DNA of 64,000 bases from Flavobacterium collinsii (GCF_902804485.1 NZ_CADCST010000086.1:56605-120604); one strand, 5' to 3'; shown: positions 54,062-61,955, numbered from the stretch's first letter. Translations and numbers: made by a program. The notes: generated by a model not told the origin, from the sequence alone.

Positions 54062-56290
54062 ATGAGAAAAAAATACCCCCATTATCATCAATATGATTTT
54101 ATGGATTGCGGCCCTACATGCATTAAAATGATTTGCAAATACTATGCTAAAAATATCGATTTGGCATACTTACGTGAAATATCATTTATATCAGGACAAG
54201 GTACTTCGATGGCTGGGTTAGTTGATGCTTCTGAAAAAATTGGCTTTGCAACCATGGGGCTTAAAATTACCTATGAATCCTTGGCCGAAGACATTCCTTT
54301 ACCCTGTGTTGTTCATTGGCGCCAGCGTCATTATGCCGTAGTATATGAAATCAAAAAAGATAAAATAATTGTAGGTGACCCTGCAAATTTTGGATTAATA
54401 ACGTATACAAAAAAAGATTTCTTAGAAGGCTGGCTTGCAACCAAAAAACCGCACGAAGATTCTGAAGGTATCGTATTGGTATTAGAACCCACCCCTCTTT
54501 TCTATGAAGAGGAAGAACATACCAGCCAAAAACCCAACTTAATCCGATTCTTAAACCAATACATTAGACCCCACAGGAAATATATTGCGCAGGTTTTTTT
54601 GGGATTATTTTTTGGTACGGTTATACAATTAATATTTCCGTTTCTTACACAACAAATTGTAGATACCGGAATCAATACTCGCAACCTCAACTTTATCTAC
54701 CTCATCTTAATTGCTCAGGTAGTTCTTTTTATATCGCAGTCGGCATTAAGTGTTTTTCGAAACTGGATCATTCTGCATGTTACAAGCAGAATGAACTTAA
54801 GAATGCTTTCGGATTTTATTATTAAGTTAATGAATCTTCCGATTGTGTATTTTGACAGCAGGGCTACCGGCGACATTCTACAGCGGCTAAAAGACAATTA
54901 TAGAATTCAGGAGTTTTTATCCACTACCACACTTGATGTCCTTTTTTCTACACTCACCCTTTTGGTCTTTAGCTGTATATTGGCTTATTTTAATTTGTAT
55001 CTTTTTTTAGTATTCGTAATCGGTTCTGCTTTATATATGACCTGGATCATGCTGTTCATGAAAAAAAGGGCTGAGTTGGATTTCCGTTATTTTGATCAGC
55101 AGGCAAACTATCAAAATACAACAATTCAGTTAATCAACGGAATGCAGGAAATCAAACTCAACGGTTCTGAAAAACGTCGCCGTTGGGACTGGGAAGCGCT
55201 GCAAACGACTCTTTTTAAGCTAAACATTAAAAATCTATCCTTAAACCAGAGTCAAAATGAAGGAGGACGTTTTATCGATCAGATAAAGAATATTTTTATT
55301 AGTTTTATTGCAGCCAAAGCAGTTATTAACGGAGAGATGACTCTGGGAACGATGCTTTCTGTACAGTATATTATTGGCCAGATGAATGTGCCAATCAACA
55401 ACTTTTTAGGCTTTATAAGAAGTTATCAGGACGCTAAATTAAGTTTACTCCGACTTTCTGAAATTCACAACAAACCGAACGAAGAACCGGTAGATGGTGG
55501 TTTCATCAATGAACTTCCAGAAAACAAAACAATCAAAATTGAAAACCTCCATTTTCGATATGGAAGTTCGGCTTCAGAAATGGTTTTAAAAAACATCAAC
55601 ATTACAATTCCCGAAGGAAAGGTCACCGCTATCGTAGGTGCTAGTGGCAGTGGTAAAACTACATTATTAAAACTACTGCTAAAATTCAACGAACCTACCA
55701 GTGGTCAGATTTATATTGGCCCCACCAATCTGAAAAATCTGGGTTTTAATTCCTGGAGATCCAACTGCGGTGCTGTTATGCAGGACGGATTTATTTTTGC
55801 AGATACTATTTCCAGAAACATCAGTGAGTCGGACATAAATGGGATGACCGACCAGAAGAAACTAAGGATTGCATCACATACTGCTAATATAACTGAATTC
55901 ATTGAGGAGTTACCTAATGGTTATTTAACCAAAATTGGCTCCAGCGGAATCGGAATAAGCGGCGGTCAAAAACAGCGGATACTAATTGCCAGAGCCGTTT
56001 ACAAAAACCCCGAATTTATCTTTTTTGACGAAGCTACTTCTGCTTTGGACGCCAACAATGAGACTGTAATTATGAAGAATCTGAATGATTTTTTTAAAGG
56101 AGATTCTATTACGAATAACAGCAAAACGGTTATTGTAGTCGCACATCGTCTGAGTACTGTAAAAAATGCAGATCAAATCATTGTACTCAACAAAGGTGAG
56201 GTGGTTGAACAAGGAACACATAGTGAATTGGTCTCTAAAAAAGGGTACTATTTTACATTAGTAAAAAACCAACTAGAACTTGGTGAATAA
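54062..56290 (+). CDS. C39-peptidase ABC exporter (PCAT) for double-glycine peptides
   Basis: A 742-residue fused peptidase-transporter. The N-terminal C39 cysteine protease has C16 in YDFMDCGPTCIKMI, H90 in VVHWRQRHYAVV and D106 in VGDPANFG, all intact. The membrane domain has six helices (about residues 165-440). The ATPase has Walker A at 526 (GASGSGKTTLL), signature ISGGQKQRI near 633 and Walker B D656-E657 (FIFFDEATSALD). Such proteins cut leaders after GG while exporting the core. It is followed by the HlyD-type adaptor and then by 19 GG-leader peptide genes, its obvious substrates. Confidence 0.95.
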   Translation: MRKKYPHYHQYDFMDCGPTCIKMICKYYAKNIDLAYLREISFISGQGTSMAGLVDASEKIGFATMGLKITYESLAEDIPLPCVVHWRQRHYAVVYEIKKDKIIVGDPANFGLITYTKKDFLEGWLATKKPHEDSEGIVLVLEPTPLFYEEEEHTSQKPNLIRFLNQYIRPHRKYIAQVFLGLFFGTVIQLIFPFLTQQIVDTGINTRNLNFIYLILIAQVVLFISQSALSVFRNWIILHVTSRMNLRMLSDFIIKLMNLPIVYFDSRATGDILQRLKDNYRIQEFLSTTTLDVLFSTLTLLVFSCILAYFNLYLFLVFVIGSALYMTWIMLFMKKRAELDFRYFDQQANYQNTTIQLINGMQEIKLNGSEKRRRWDWEALQTTLFKLNIKNLSLNQSQNEGGRFIDQIKNIFISFIAAKAVINGEMTLGTMLSVQYIIGQMNVPINNFLGFIRSYQDAKLSLLRLSEIHNKPNEEPVDGGFINELPENKTIKIENLHFRYGSSASEMVLKNINITIPEGKVTAIVGASGSGKTTLLKLLLKFNEPTSGQIYIGPTNLKNLGFNSWRSNCGAVMQDGFIFADTISRNISESDINGMTDQKKLRIASHTANITEFIEELPNGYLTKIGSSGIGISGGQKQRILIARAVYKNPEFIFFDEATSALDANNETVIMKNLNDFFKGDSITNNSKTVIVVAHRLSTVKNADQIIVLNKGEVVEQGTHSELVSKKGYYFTLVKNQLELGE

Positions 56291-56306
56291 TTTTAATACA
56301 TCAGAT

Positions 56307-57596
56307 ATGCCACATACGCCAGAAATAGATTCCAGTAGTGAAGCTGTAAGAGATTATTTAGAACAAATTCCAAATCGATTAATACGATGGGGAACTATAA
56401 TTCTTTGTTCTGTCCTGTTGATCTTATTTGCTATTACGTGGTTCATCGAGTACCCTTCTATAGTTCGCAGTGATTTTAAACTGATTTCGGCAGAGGGACC
56501 AAAACCCATAATTGCAAAAGTGAATGGACGCCTGGAACGTTTATTTGTAAACGACAATCAAATTGTAAAAAAAGGACAAACCTTAGGTTATATAGAAAAC
56601 ACCGCTGTTCACGAAGAGGTTTTAAATCTTGACAAAGAACTAAGTCAGTTGGTTACTATTGTCAATCAAAAAGATTTAGCAAAGTTGAAAGATTGGCGTT
56701 TAAAAAACTACCAAAATCTGGGAGATGTCCAAACCTCCTATCAGGATTTTCAAAAAGTCTATGTGCAAACTCTCGCCTTATTCAGTGAAGGATATTACCA
56801 GCAAAAGCAAAATTTCTTAAAACGTGACATCCAGGAATTAAATCATCTGACTCAAAATTTGAGAAATCAAAAAGTGATCTTAAATCAGGATGTAGCCTTA
56901 CAGGAAAAAGAGTTCAAAATGAACCAATCTCTTTACAAACAAAATATAATTGCACCAGCCGACTTAAACAAAGAAGAAAGTAAATTATTAGCAAAAAAAA
57001 TACCTATAAAGAATACCGAGACCTTCTTGATAAACAACATCATGTTAATCAGGACCAAAGAGAAAGAACTTCTGGATCTGGACAAACTTGTACTCGAACA
57101 AAAAGAAACTTTCAAACAATCGCTCAATACATTAAGAAGTGTTATCGCTTTATGGAAAAATACTTACATTTTGACAACTCCCAGTGAAGGCGTTGTAAAC
57201 TTTACAGGTTCCTTGCAAGCCAAGCAAAATCTTAAAGCGGACAGCATTGTACTTTATATCGCCAATCGCAAAAATGAATACTTAGGAGAAATAAAAATCC
57301 CTCAGGATAATTTTGGAAAAATAAAAATAGGACAAACTGTACTGGTTAAATTTCAAGGATACCCTTTTGAAGAATTTGGCGCAGCCCAAGGTCAAATAAA
57401 ATCGATAGCTCAGATACCAACTCCTGAAAACAAGAGTTTTTATGCCACTGTAATTCTTCCTAATGGTCAGAAAACAACCAACAATACCTCAATAACTTTT
57501 AGAAACGGAATGACAGCCTCTGCCGAAATTATTACAGAGAATAAAACTTTGGCCGAGCGTTTGTTTTATAGTTTTAAGAAAAGTATCCGCAGATAA
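56307..57596 (+). CDS. HlyD-family membrane fusion adaptor
   Basis: About 429 residues from the ATG at 56307; an in-frame TTG at 56280 would overlap the exporter stop and add nine residues. One N-terminal membrane helix (GTIILCSVLLILFAITWF) is followed by a biotinyl-lipoyl half-motif (RLERLFVNDNQIVKKGQTLG), a long coiled coil (about residues 75-300), the second lipoyl half (ILTTPSEGVVNFTGSL) and a beta-barrel region (IKIGQTVLVKFQGYPFEEFG). It links the exporter to an outer-membrane channel. No TolC-like gene is in the window. Confidence 0.92.
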   Translation: MPHTPEIDSSSEAVRDYLEQIPNRLIRWGTIILCSVLLILFAITWFIEYPSIVRSDFKLISAEGPKPIIAKVNGRLERLFVNDNQIVKKGQTLGYIENTAVHEEVLNLDKELSQLVTIVNQKDLAKLKDWRLKNYQNLGDVQTSYQDFQKVYVQTLALFSEGYYQQKQNFLKRDIQELNHLTQNLRNQKVILNQDVALQEKEFKMNQSLYKQNIIAPADLNKEESKLLAKKIPIKNTETFLINNIMLIRTKEKELLDLDKLVLEQKETFKQSLNTLRSVIALWKNTYILTTPSEGVVNFTGSLQAKQNLKADSIVLYIANRKNEYLGEIKIPQDNFGKIKIGQTVLVKFQGYPFEEFGAAQGQIKSIAQIPTPENKSFYATVILPNGQKTTNNTSITFRNGMTASAEIITENKTLAERLFYSFKKSIRR

Positions 57597-57731
57597 GCTT
57601 CATTCTCTTTTTTTACAATAATCTATTGAACAAATTAACAACCTTATTTTGTTCTAAATTTTCCTACCTTATTTTACAGCCGTCTAGCTTTTTTGTTTAT
57701 TTTTATTTCTATAACCAAAAAATAAAATGAC

Positions 57732-57875
57732 ATGAAAAGCAAATCTGTAAAAGTTACAACATCAGAAAAAACAACGAAACTAAAAGAACTAAAATCTCTT
57801 TCTAAAAACCAACTGGAAACTGTTGTAGGAGGACCTGAGACTTCCAGAGGAACTGAGACTTCTGTACAGCATTAA
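57732..57875 (+). CDS. GG-leader PETSRGT peptide 1
   Basis: 47 residues. The leader MKSKSVKVTTSEKTTKLKEL continues KSLSKNQLETVVGG; the core after GG (residues 35-47) is PETSRGTETSVQH. This is the copy closest to the tail of the 130-residue protein at 51694. It is the first gene after the exporter and adaptor. Confidence 0.85.
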   Translation: MKSKSVKVTTSEKTTKLKELKSLSKNQLETVVGGPETSRGTETSVQH

Positions 57876-57933
57876 AGAGACATAAATCCACTTTTACAAA
57901 GAATTTAAATCTACTCTATTTAATAAAAGAATC

Positions 57934-58077
57934 ATGAAGAACGAAATCACAAAACTTATAGAATCAGAAAAGGCAATAAAACTAAAAAACCTAAAACCAC
58001 TTTCCAAAAACCAACTTGAAACTATTGTGGGAGGACCTGAGACCTCCAGAGGAACTGTAACGAGCGTTGGTCATTAA
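57934..58077 (+). CDS. GG-leader PETSRGT peptide 2
   Basis: 47 residues; leader ends KPLSKNQLETIVGG; core PETSRGTVTSVGH. Valine at core position 8 is unique in the array. Confidence 0.85.
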   Translation: MKNEITKLIESEKAIKLKNLKPLSKNQLETIVGGPETSRGTVTSVGH

Positions 58078-58123
58078 CCACCATTCCTCTTTTGATTCTT
58101 CTAACCATACTTCTCTAAAAAAC

Positions 58124-58267
58124 ATGAAAAGACTAAAAATGAAAACCACAAACTCAAAAAGAATCACAAAACTTAAAAACTTAAAACCGCTTTCTAAAAA
58201 CCAACTGGAAACTGTTGTAGGAGGACCTGAGACTTCCAGGGGGACTGAAATAAAAGTAGCAACTTAA
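58124..58267 (+). CDS. GG-leader PETSRGT peptide 3
   Basis: 47 residues from the ATG at 58124, chosen because it gives the same length as its siblings; an open frame extends upstream to 58067. Leader ends KPLSKNQLETVVGG; core PETSRGTEIKVAT, the only one lacking Thr at position 9. Confidence 0.85.
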   Translation: MKRLKMKTTNSKRITKLKNLKPLSKNQLETVVGGPETSRGTEIKVAT

Positions 58268-58305
58268 ACCTTTTAACTATTCTAACATACTTAATCACAA
58301 AAAAG

Positions 58306-58449
58306 ATGAAAAATAAAGAAATAAAAAACGTAAAATCAGAAAAAGCTACAAAACTGAAAACTTTAAAACCACTTTCTAAAAACCAATTGGAGACAATTGT
58401 TGGAGGACCGGAAACCTCAAGAGGAACGACAACACAAGTGCAAAACTAA
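58306..58449 (+). CDS. GG-leader PETSRGT peptide 4
   Basis: 47 residues; leader begins MKNKEIKNVKSEKATKLK and ends LSKNQLETIVGG; core PETSRGTTTQVQN. Confidence 0.85.
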   Translation: MKNKEIKNVKSEKATKLKTLKPLSKNQLETIVGGPETSRGTTTQVQN

Positions 58450-58484
58450 TATATATAACTCCTAAACTATTATTTAAAAACACA

Positions 58485-58628
58485 ATGATAAATAAAGAAA
58501 CAAAAGACGCTCGTTTGGAGAAAAACATAAAACTAAAAAACCTAAAAACACTTTCTAAAAGCCAACTAGAAGCTGTTGTAGGAGGGCCAATAACTTCCAG
58601 AGGAACAACAACAAGCGTTGGGGAATAA
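58485..58628 (+). CDS. GG-leader PETSRGT peptide 5 (PITSRGT variant)
   Basis: 47 residues; leader MINKETKDARLEKNIKLK then LSKSQLEAVVGG; core PITSRGTTTSVGE. The conserved Glu at position 2 is Ile here, and the leader has LEA instead of LET. It shares its upstream spacer and start with peptide 8. Confidence 0.85.
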   Translation: MINKETKDARLEKNIKLKNLKTLSKSQLEAVVGGPITSRGTTTSVGE

Positions 58629-58668
58629 TATTAAATCTAATTACACCATCTTATAACTATAAAAAACT

Positions 58669-58812
58669 ATGACAATAAAAGAATCCAAAATCTCAAACTC
58701 AGAAAAAGATACAAAACTAAAAAATCTAAAACCACTTTCTAAAAACCAATTAGAGACAGTTATTGGAGGGCCAGAAACTTCCAGAGGAACAACAACACAT
58801 GTAGGAACTTAA
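58669..58812 (+). CDS. GG-leader PETSRGT peptide 6
   Basis: 47 residues; leader MTIKESKISNSEKDTKLK then LSKNQLETVIGG; core PETSRGTTTHVGT. The upstream spacer is shared with peptide 15. Confidence 0.85.
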   Translation: MTIKESKISNSEKDTKLKNLKPLSKNQLETVIGGPETSRGTTTHVGT

Positions 58813-58877
58813 TGTCTTCTGAAACTATATAAAAGTTCATTTAAAATCGCTTGATCTAATCAAAAACAATTATAAAA

Positions 58878-59015
58878 ATGAAAGAATACAAAACTTCAAA
58901 CTTACAAAAAGCCGTAAAGTTAGAAAATTTAAAACCGCTTTCCAGAGAACAACTTGAAACAGTTATAGGAGGCCCAGAGACTTCAAGAGGGACAGAAACG
59001 GGTGTTGCACGTTAA
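58878..59015 (+). CDS. GG-leader PETSRGT peptide 7
   Basis: 45 residues; leader MKEYKTSNLQKAVKLENLK then LSREQLETVIGG; core PETSRGTETGVAR, the only core ending in Arg. Confidence 0.85.
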   Translation: MKEYKTSNLQKAVKLENLKPLSREQLETVIGGPETSRGTETGVAR

Positions 59016-59091
59016 ACGTAAACCGCATATTAAACCCAAAATAATATAAAAAAACTTTATCACAAACTCCTAACTATCTAATAAAAACACA

Positions 59092-59235
59092 ATGATAAAT
59101 AAAGAAACAAGAGCCGCTCGTTTGGAGAAAAGCACAAAACTAAAAAACCTAAAACCGCTTTCTAAAAACCAACTTGAAACTATCGTTGGTGGACCCGAGA
59201 CTTCTAGAGGAACAACAACGCAAGTAGACAAATAA
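59092..59235 (+). CDS. GG-leader PETSRGT peptide 8
   Basis: 47 residues; leader MINKETRAARLEKSTKLK then LSKNQLETIVGG; core PETSRGTTTQVDK. Confidence 0.85.
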   Translation: MINKETRAARLEKSTKLKNLKPLSKNQLETIVGGPETSRGTTTQVDK

Positions 59236-59269
59236 TATATTGAACTCTTAAACTATTTTATAAAACACC

Positions 59270-59404
59270 ATGACAAATAAAGAAGCTAAAGATCTCCGTT
59301 TGGAAAAAACAACTAATCTAAAATCGCTTTCTAAAAACCAACTTGAAACTATTGTTGGAGGACCAGAAACTTCTAGAGGAACTCACACAAAAGTTGGTGA
59401 TTAG
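59270..59404 (+). CDS. GG-leader PETSRGT peptide 9
   Basis: 44 residues; the leader is three residues shorter (MTNKEAKDLRLEKTTNLK then SLSKNQLETIVGG); core PETSRGTHTKVGD. Confidence 0.85.
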   Translation: MTNKEAKDLRLEKTTNLKSLSKNQLETIVGGPETSRGTHTKVGD

Positions 59405-59444
59405 TTCGCCGAAGATATTTACATAATATTCAATTTTACAAAAA

Positions 59445-59588
59445 ATGAACAATAAAATGACAGATACAAACAGATCGGAAAAAATGGCAAAATTAAAAGA
59501 CTTAAAACCTCTTTCTAAAAAACAACTTGAAACTATCGTGGGAGGACCTGAGACCTCAAGAGGAACTAGAACTACGGTCGGTGATTGA
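59445..59588 (+). CDS. GG-leader PETSRGT peptide 10
   Basis: 47 residues from the ATG at 59445 (a second in-frame ATG is at 59457); leader ends KPLSKKQLETIVGG; core PETSRGTRTTVGD. Confidence 0.85.
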   Translation: MNNKMTDTNRSEKMAKLKDLKPLSKKQLETIVGGPETSRGTRTTVGD

Positions 59589-59629
59589 TCCCCTTCATCA
59601 TAAACTCCTAACTATCTAATAAAAACACA

Positions 59630-59773
59630 ATGAAAAATAAAGAAACTAAAGCTGCCAGTTCTGAAAAAACAACAAAGCTAAAAAGCCTGAAACCTCTTTC
59701 TAAAAAACAGCTTGAAACTATCGTGGGAGGACCTGAGACCTCCAGAGGAACAACAACCGGAGTCAATGGATAA
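59630..59773 (+). CDS. GG-leader PETSRGT peptide 11
   Basis: 47 residues; leader MKNKETKAASSEKTTKLK then LSKKQLETIVGG; core PETSRGTTTGVNG. Confidence 0.85.
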   Translation: MKNKETKAASSEKTTKLKSLKPLSKKQLETIVGGPETSRGTTTGVNG

Positions 59774-59812
59774 TTATCAATTAAATCGTTTGATATTACG
59801 AAATCATAAACC

Positions 59813-59947
59813 ATGAAAAATAAATCTAAAAACACATCATTATCTGGTAAAACATCAAGATTAAAACCACTTTCTAAAGAACAACTTGAAACTATCGTTG
59901 GTGGGCCAGAGACCTCAAGAGGAACAACAACTTCAGTAGACGGATAA
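59813..59947 (+). CDS. GG-leader PETSRGT peptide 12
   Basis: 44 residues; leader MKNKSKNTSLSGKTSRLK then PLSKEQLETIVGG; core PETSRGTTTSVDG. The 5' half matches peptide 14, while the 3' end plus the next 150 bp match the 3' end of peptide 17, so this gene is a recombinant. Confidence 0.85.
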   Translation: MKNKSKNTSLSGKTSRLKPLSKEQLETIVGGPETSRGTTTSVDG

Positions 59948-59990
59948 TTATTAAGCTATTATCATAAATACAGCTAATGGCCAACAAACC

Positions 59991-60101
59991 ATTAAAAACA
60001 AAGAAATTAAAACTAACTCTGTAAAAACAGCAAAATCTAAAAAGCAACAAATATCAAATCTTGTTCTACAGATCACCTGTATTTACACTATGAAACTATG
60101 A
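59991..60101 (+). pseudogene. Decayed peptide gene, copy A
   Basis: From 59991 the frame reads (ATT)KNKEIKTNSVKTAKSKKQQI, which resembles the array leaders (peptide 4 begins MKNKEIKNVKSEKATK), but the start is ATT instead of ATG and the LSKxQLE-GG and core are lost before a stop at 60099-60101. It lies in a 150-bp spacer duplicated at 60979-61128. Confidence 0.55.
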
Positions 60102-60244
60102 AAATGAAAGAATATAAAACTTCAAACTCGCAAAAAGTTATAAAAGTAAAAATTTTAAAACCTCTTTCTAAAAACCAACTTGAGTCTATCTTGGGAGGAC
60201 CTGAGACCTCCAGGGGAACTGAAACAACTGTTGGTAAACAATAA
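60098..60244 (+). CDS. GG-leader PETSRGT peptide 13
   Basis: 48 residues from the ATG at 60098 (an alternative ATG at 60104 gives 46); leader MKMKEYKTSNSQKVIKVK then LSKNQLESILGG; core PETSRGTETTVGKQ, one residue longer than the others. The leader has LES/ILGG instead of LET/IVGG. Confidence 0.85.
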   Translation: MKMKEYKTSNSQKVIKVKILKPLSKNQLESILGGPETSRGTETTVGKQ

Positions 60245-60271
60245 ATTAGAAACATTACAAAATCGTAAACC

Positions 60272-60406
60272 ATGAAAAATAAATCTAAAAACACGTCATT
60301 ATCTGATAAAATATCAAGATTAAAACCGCTTTCTAAAGAACAACTCGAAACTATTGTTGGAGGCACCGAAACTTCCAGAGGAACCACAACTGGAGTTGAT
60401 GAATAA
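60272..60406 (+). CDS. GG-leader PETSRGT peptide 14 (TETSRGT variant)
   Basis: 44 residues; leader MKNKSKNTSLSDKISRLK then PLSKEQLETIVGG; core TETSRGTTTGVDE. The first core residue is Thr instead of Pro, which would alter the residue just after the predicted cut. Confidence 0.85.
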   Translation: MKNKSKNTSLSDKISRLKPLSKEQLETIVGGTETSRGTTTGVDE

Positions 60407-60457
60407 TATATTAAATCTAATTACTTTATCACACCTACTTATAACTATAGAAAAATT

Positions 60458-60601
60458 ATGACAATAAAAGAATTCAAAATCTCAAACTCAGAAAAAGTTG
60501 CAAAACTAAAAAGTCTAAAACAGCTTTCTAAAAAGCAACTTGAAACAATCATAGGAGGACCTGAAACCTCTAGAGGAACAACAACTGAAGTTACTCATTA
60601 A
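60458..60601 (+). CDS. GG-leader PETSRGT peptide 15
   Basis: 47 residues; leader MTIKEFKISNSEKVAKLK then QLSKKQLETIIGG; core PETSRGTTTEVTH. Confidence 0.85.
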   Translation: MTIKEFKISNSEKVAKLKSLKQLSKKQLETIIGGPETSRGTTTEVTH

Positions 60602-60643
60602 ACTCAATTGCATTATTGTGCTTACTTCTAACTGAAAAAAATC

Positions 60644-60787
60644 ATGAAAAACAGAAAAACAAAAGACATCAATTTAGAAAAAACAACGAAACTAAAAAAT
60701 CTAAAGCCTCTTTCTAAAAATCAACTTGAAACCATTGTTGGTGGGCCTGAAACTTCTAGAGGAACGAAAACAAAAGTAGACGACTAG
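60644..60787 (+). CDS. GG-leader PETSRGT peptide 16
   Basis: 47 residues; leader MKNRKTKDINLEKTTKLK then LSKNQLETIVGG; core PETSRGTKTKVDD. Confidence 0.85.
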   Translation: MKNRKTKDINLEKTTKLKNLKPLSKNQLETIVGGPETSRGTKTKVDD

Positions 60788-60834
60788 TAAAACAAAATAC
60801 ACTATCAAACCAAATTAATTACCTAGAAAAAATT

Positions 60835-60978
60835 ATGAAAATAATAGAATCCAAAATCTCAAACTCAGAAAAAGCCGCAAAACTAAAAAGTTTGAAACCG
60901 CTTTCTAAAATTCAACTTGAAACTATTGTTGGTGGGCCAGAAACCTCAAGAGGAACAAAAACTTCAGTAGACGGATAA
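60835..60978 (+). CDS. GG-leader PETSRGT peptide 17
   Basis: 47 residues; leader MKIIESKISNSEKAAKLK then LSKIQLETIVGG; core PETSRGTKTSVDG. Its 3' end and following spacer duplicate those of peptide 12. Confidence 0.85.
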   Translation: MKIIESKISNSEKAAKLKSLKPLSKIQLETIVGGPETSRGTKTSVDG

Positions 60979-61020
60979 TGATTAAGCTACTATCATAAAT
61001 ACACCTAATGCAAACAAACC

Positions 61021-61132
61021 ATTAAAAAACAAAGAAATTAAAACTAACTCTGTAAAAACAGCAAAATCTAAAAAGCAACAAATATCAAATCTTGTTCTAA
61101 AGATCAACTGTATTTGCACTATGAAACTATGA
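61021..61132 (+). pseudogene. Decayed peptide gene, copy B
   Basis: The second copy of the leader remnant, in a 150-bp spacer nearly identical to 59948-60097. It has one extra A after the ATT, shifting the frame, and a compensating one-base loss upstream. Decay preceded the duplication, because both lack the same core region. Confidence 0.5.
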
Positions 61133-61272
61133 AAATGAAAGAATCCAAAATCTCAAGCTCAGAAAAAGATACCAAACTGAAAACTTTAAAACCTCTTTCT
61201 AAAAACCAATTAGAGACAATTGTGGGAGGACCTGAAACTTCCAGAGGAACAAAAACCGGAGTAGAAAACTAA
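61129..61272 (+). CDS. GG-leader PETSRGT peptide 18
   Basis: 47 residues from the ATG at 61129; leader MKMKESKISSSEKDTKLK then LSKNQLETIVGG; core PETSRGTKTGVEN. Confidence 0.85.
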   Translation: MKMKESKISSSEKDTKLKTLKPLSKNQLETIVGGPETSRGTKTGVEN

Positions 61273-61306
61273 ACAACTATATAACAAAATATTAACTACT
61301 AAAATA

Positions 61307-61450
61307 ATGAAAAATAAAGTAACGAAAAATACTTATTTAGAAAAAACAACAAAACTAAAAAACCTAAAACCACTTTCTAAAAACCAACTCGAAACTGTTA
61401 TAGGAGGGCCTGAGACTTCCAGAGGAACAACAACTGGGGTAGGAGAGTAA
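61307..61450 (+). CDS. GG-leader PETSRGT peptide 19
   Basis: 47 residues; leader MKNKVTKNTYLEKTTKLK then LSKNQLETVIGG; core PETSRGTTTGVGE. It is the last intact member of the array. Confidence 0.85.
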   Translation: MKNKVTKNTYLEKTTKLKNLKPLSKNQLETVIGGPETSRGTTTGVGE

Positions 61451-61955
61451 TTTTATTAATCCCTACCCTATAGTTTCTTGTTTTAATAAAAATTAAAATA
61501 ACTACATCAGTAGAAAAACTTAAAGTACTTAAAGTGCATTCTGGAGAACACTTAAAAACTTCTATTGGCAGCTACAAAAATCTTCCAGAGAATCTAAACT
61601 GTGCTAAAGATTTAACAGCCAAAACGTTCTTTATTGAAAATCTATAGATGTGCTTCATGAGAGACCGTCAGTTTCTCATGAAGTACAATCTTAAAAACTA
61701 GTATTTTATATTCTTTCCATAAACAAAAATACTGCAATAAATTACAAAATTTTAAACTAGAATCTTATACCAACAAGTCTGTATTTTTTCTTGTTTAAAT
61801 AAGTTAAAAGATTGTATATACAATCACGACAATCACTTTGCTTTCTAAAAATGACTTAAAATTCTTCTTAAATAATCTCTTTTTTCTATAATAATCCTTT
61901 ACTTTACAAAACAAAAGCCACTAAGAAACACATATTACCCCCAAAACAACTACCA
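61451..61955. other. Intergenic region after the peptide array
   Basis: 505 bp between peptide 19 and the LytTR regulator. The first 200 bp hold a decayed array member. The rest contains a hairpin-like gcttcatgagagaccgtc / tctcatgaagta pair near 61652-61685 and AT-rich DNA that should include the regulator's promoter; no TAnnTTTG box stood out. Confidence 0.55.
61492..61647 (+). pseudogene. Decayed array member with GS in place of GG
   Basis: The frame starting near 61492 reads ...TTSVEKLKVLKVHSGEHLKTSIGSYKNL. It aligns with the array leader (TTKLKNLKPLSKNQLETVIGG) at the KLKxLK, QL/HL, ET/KT and IGG/IGS positions. There is no ATG, the double glycine is GS, and the PETSRGT core is replaced by unrelated sequence until TAG at 61645-61647. 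It is the distal relic of the array. Confidence 0.5.

Larger units (their letters stand above)
57732..61450 (+). repeat. Array of 19 intact GG-leader PETSRGT peptide genes
   Basis: Nineteen separate short ORFs, all on the plus strand, spaced mostly 27-76 bp apart; two spacers are exactly 150 bp and hold decayed copies. All encode leaders ending LS(K/R)xQLExxxGG and cores matching (P/T)(E/I)TSRGTxxxVxx(x). Leaders fall into subfamilies: MKNK/MINKE (4, 5, 8, 9, 11, 16, 19), xxxKESKIS-like (6, 15, 17, 18), MKNKSKNTSL (12, 14) and MKEYKTSN (7, 13), consistent with repeated duplication. No strong hairpin occurs inside the array. Confidence 0.9.

Noticed and set aside
59608..60387. Minus-strand ORFs of 75 and 99 codons across the peptide array
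   Set aside because: They are antisense shadows of the repeated peptide genes; their protein sequence is just the reverse reading of the conserved blocks.
57732..61450. CRISPR-like regular repeats
   Set aside because: The period is about 180-220 bp and each unit is an intact ORF with start, leader, GG and stop; repeats are not short palindromes and spacers are not unique targets.
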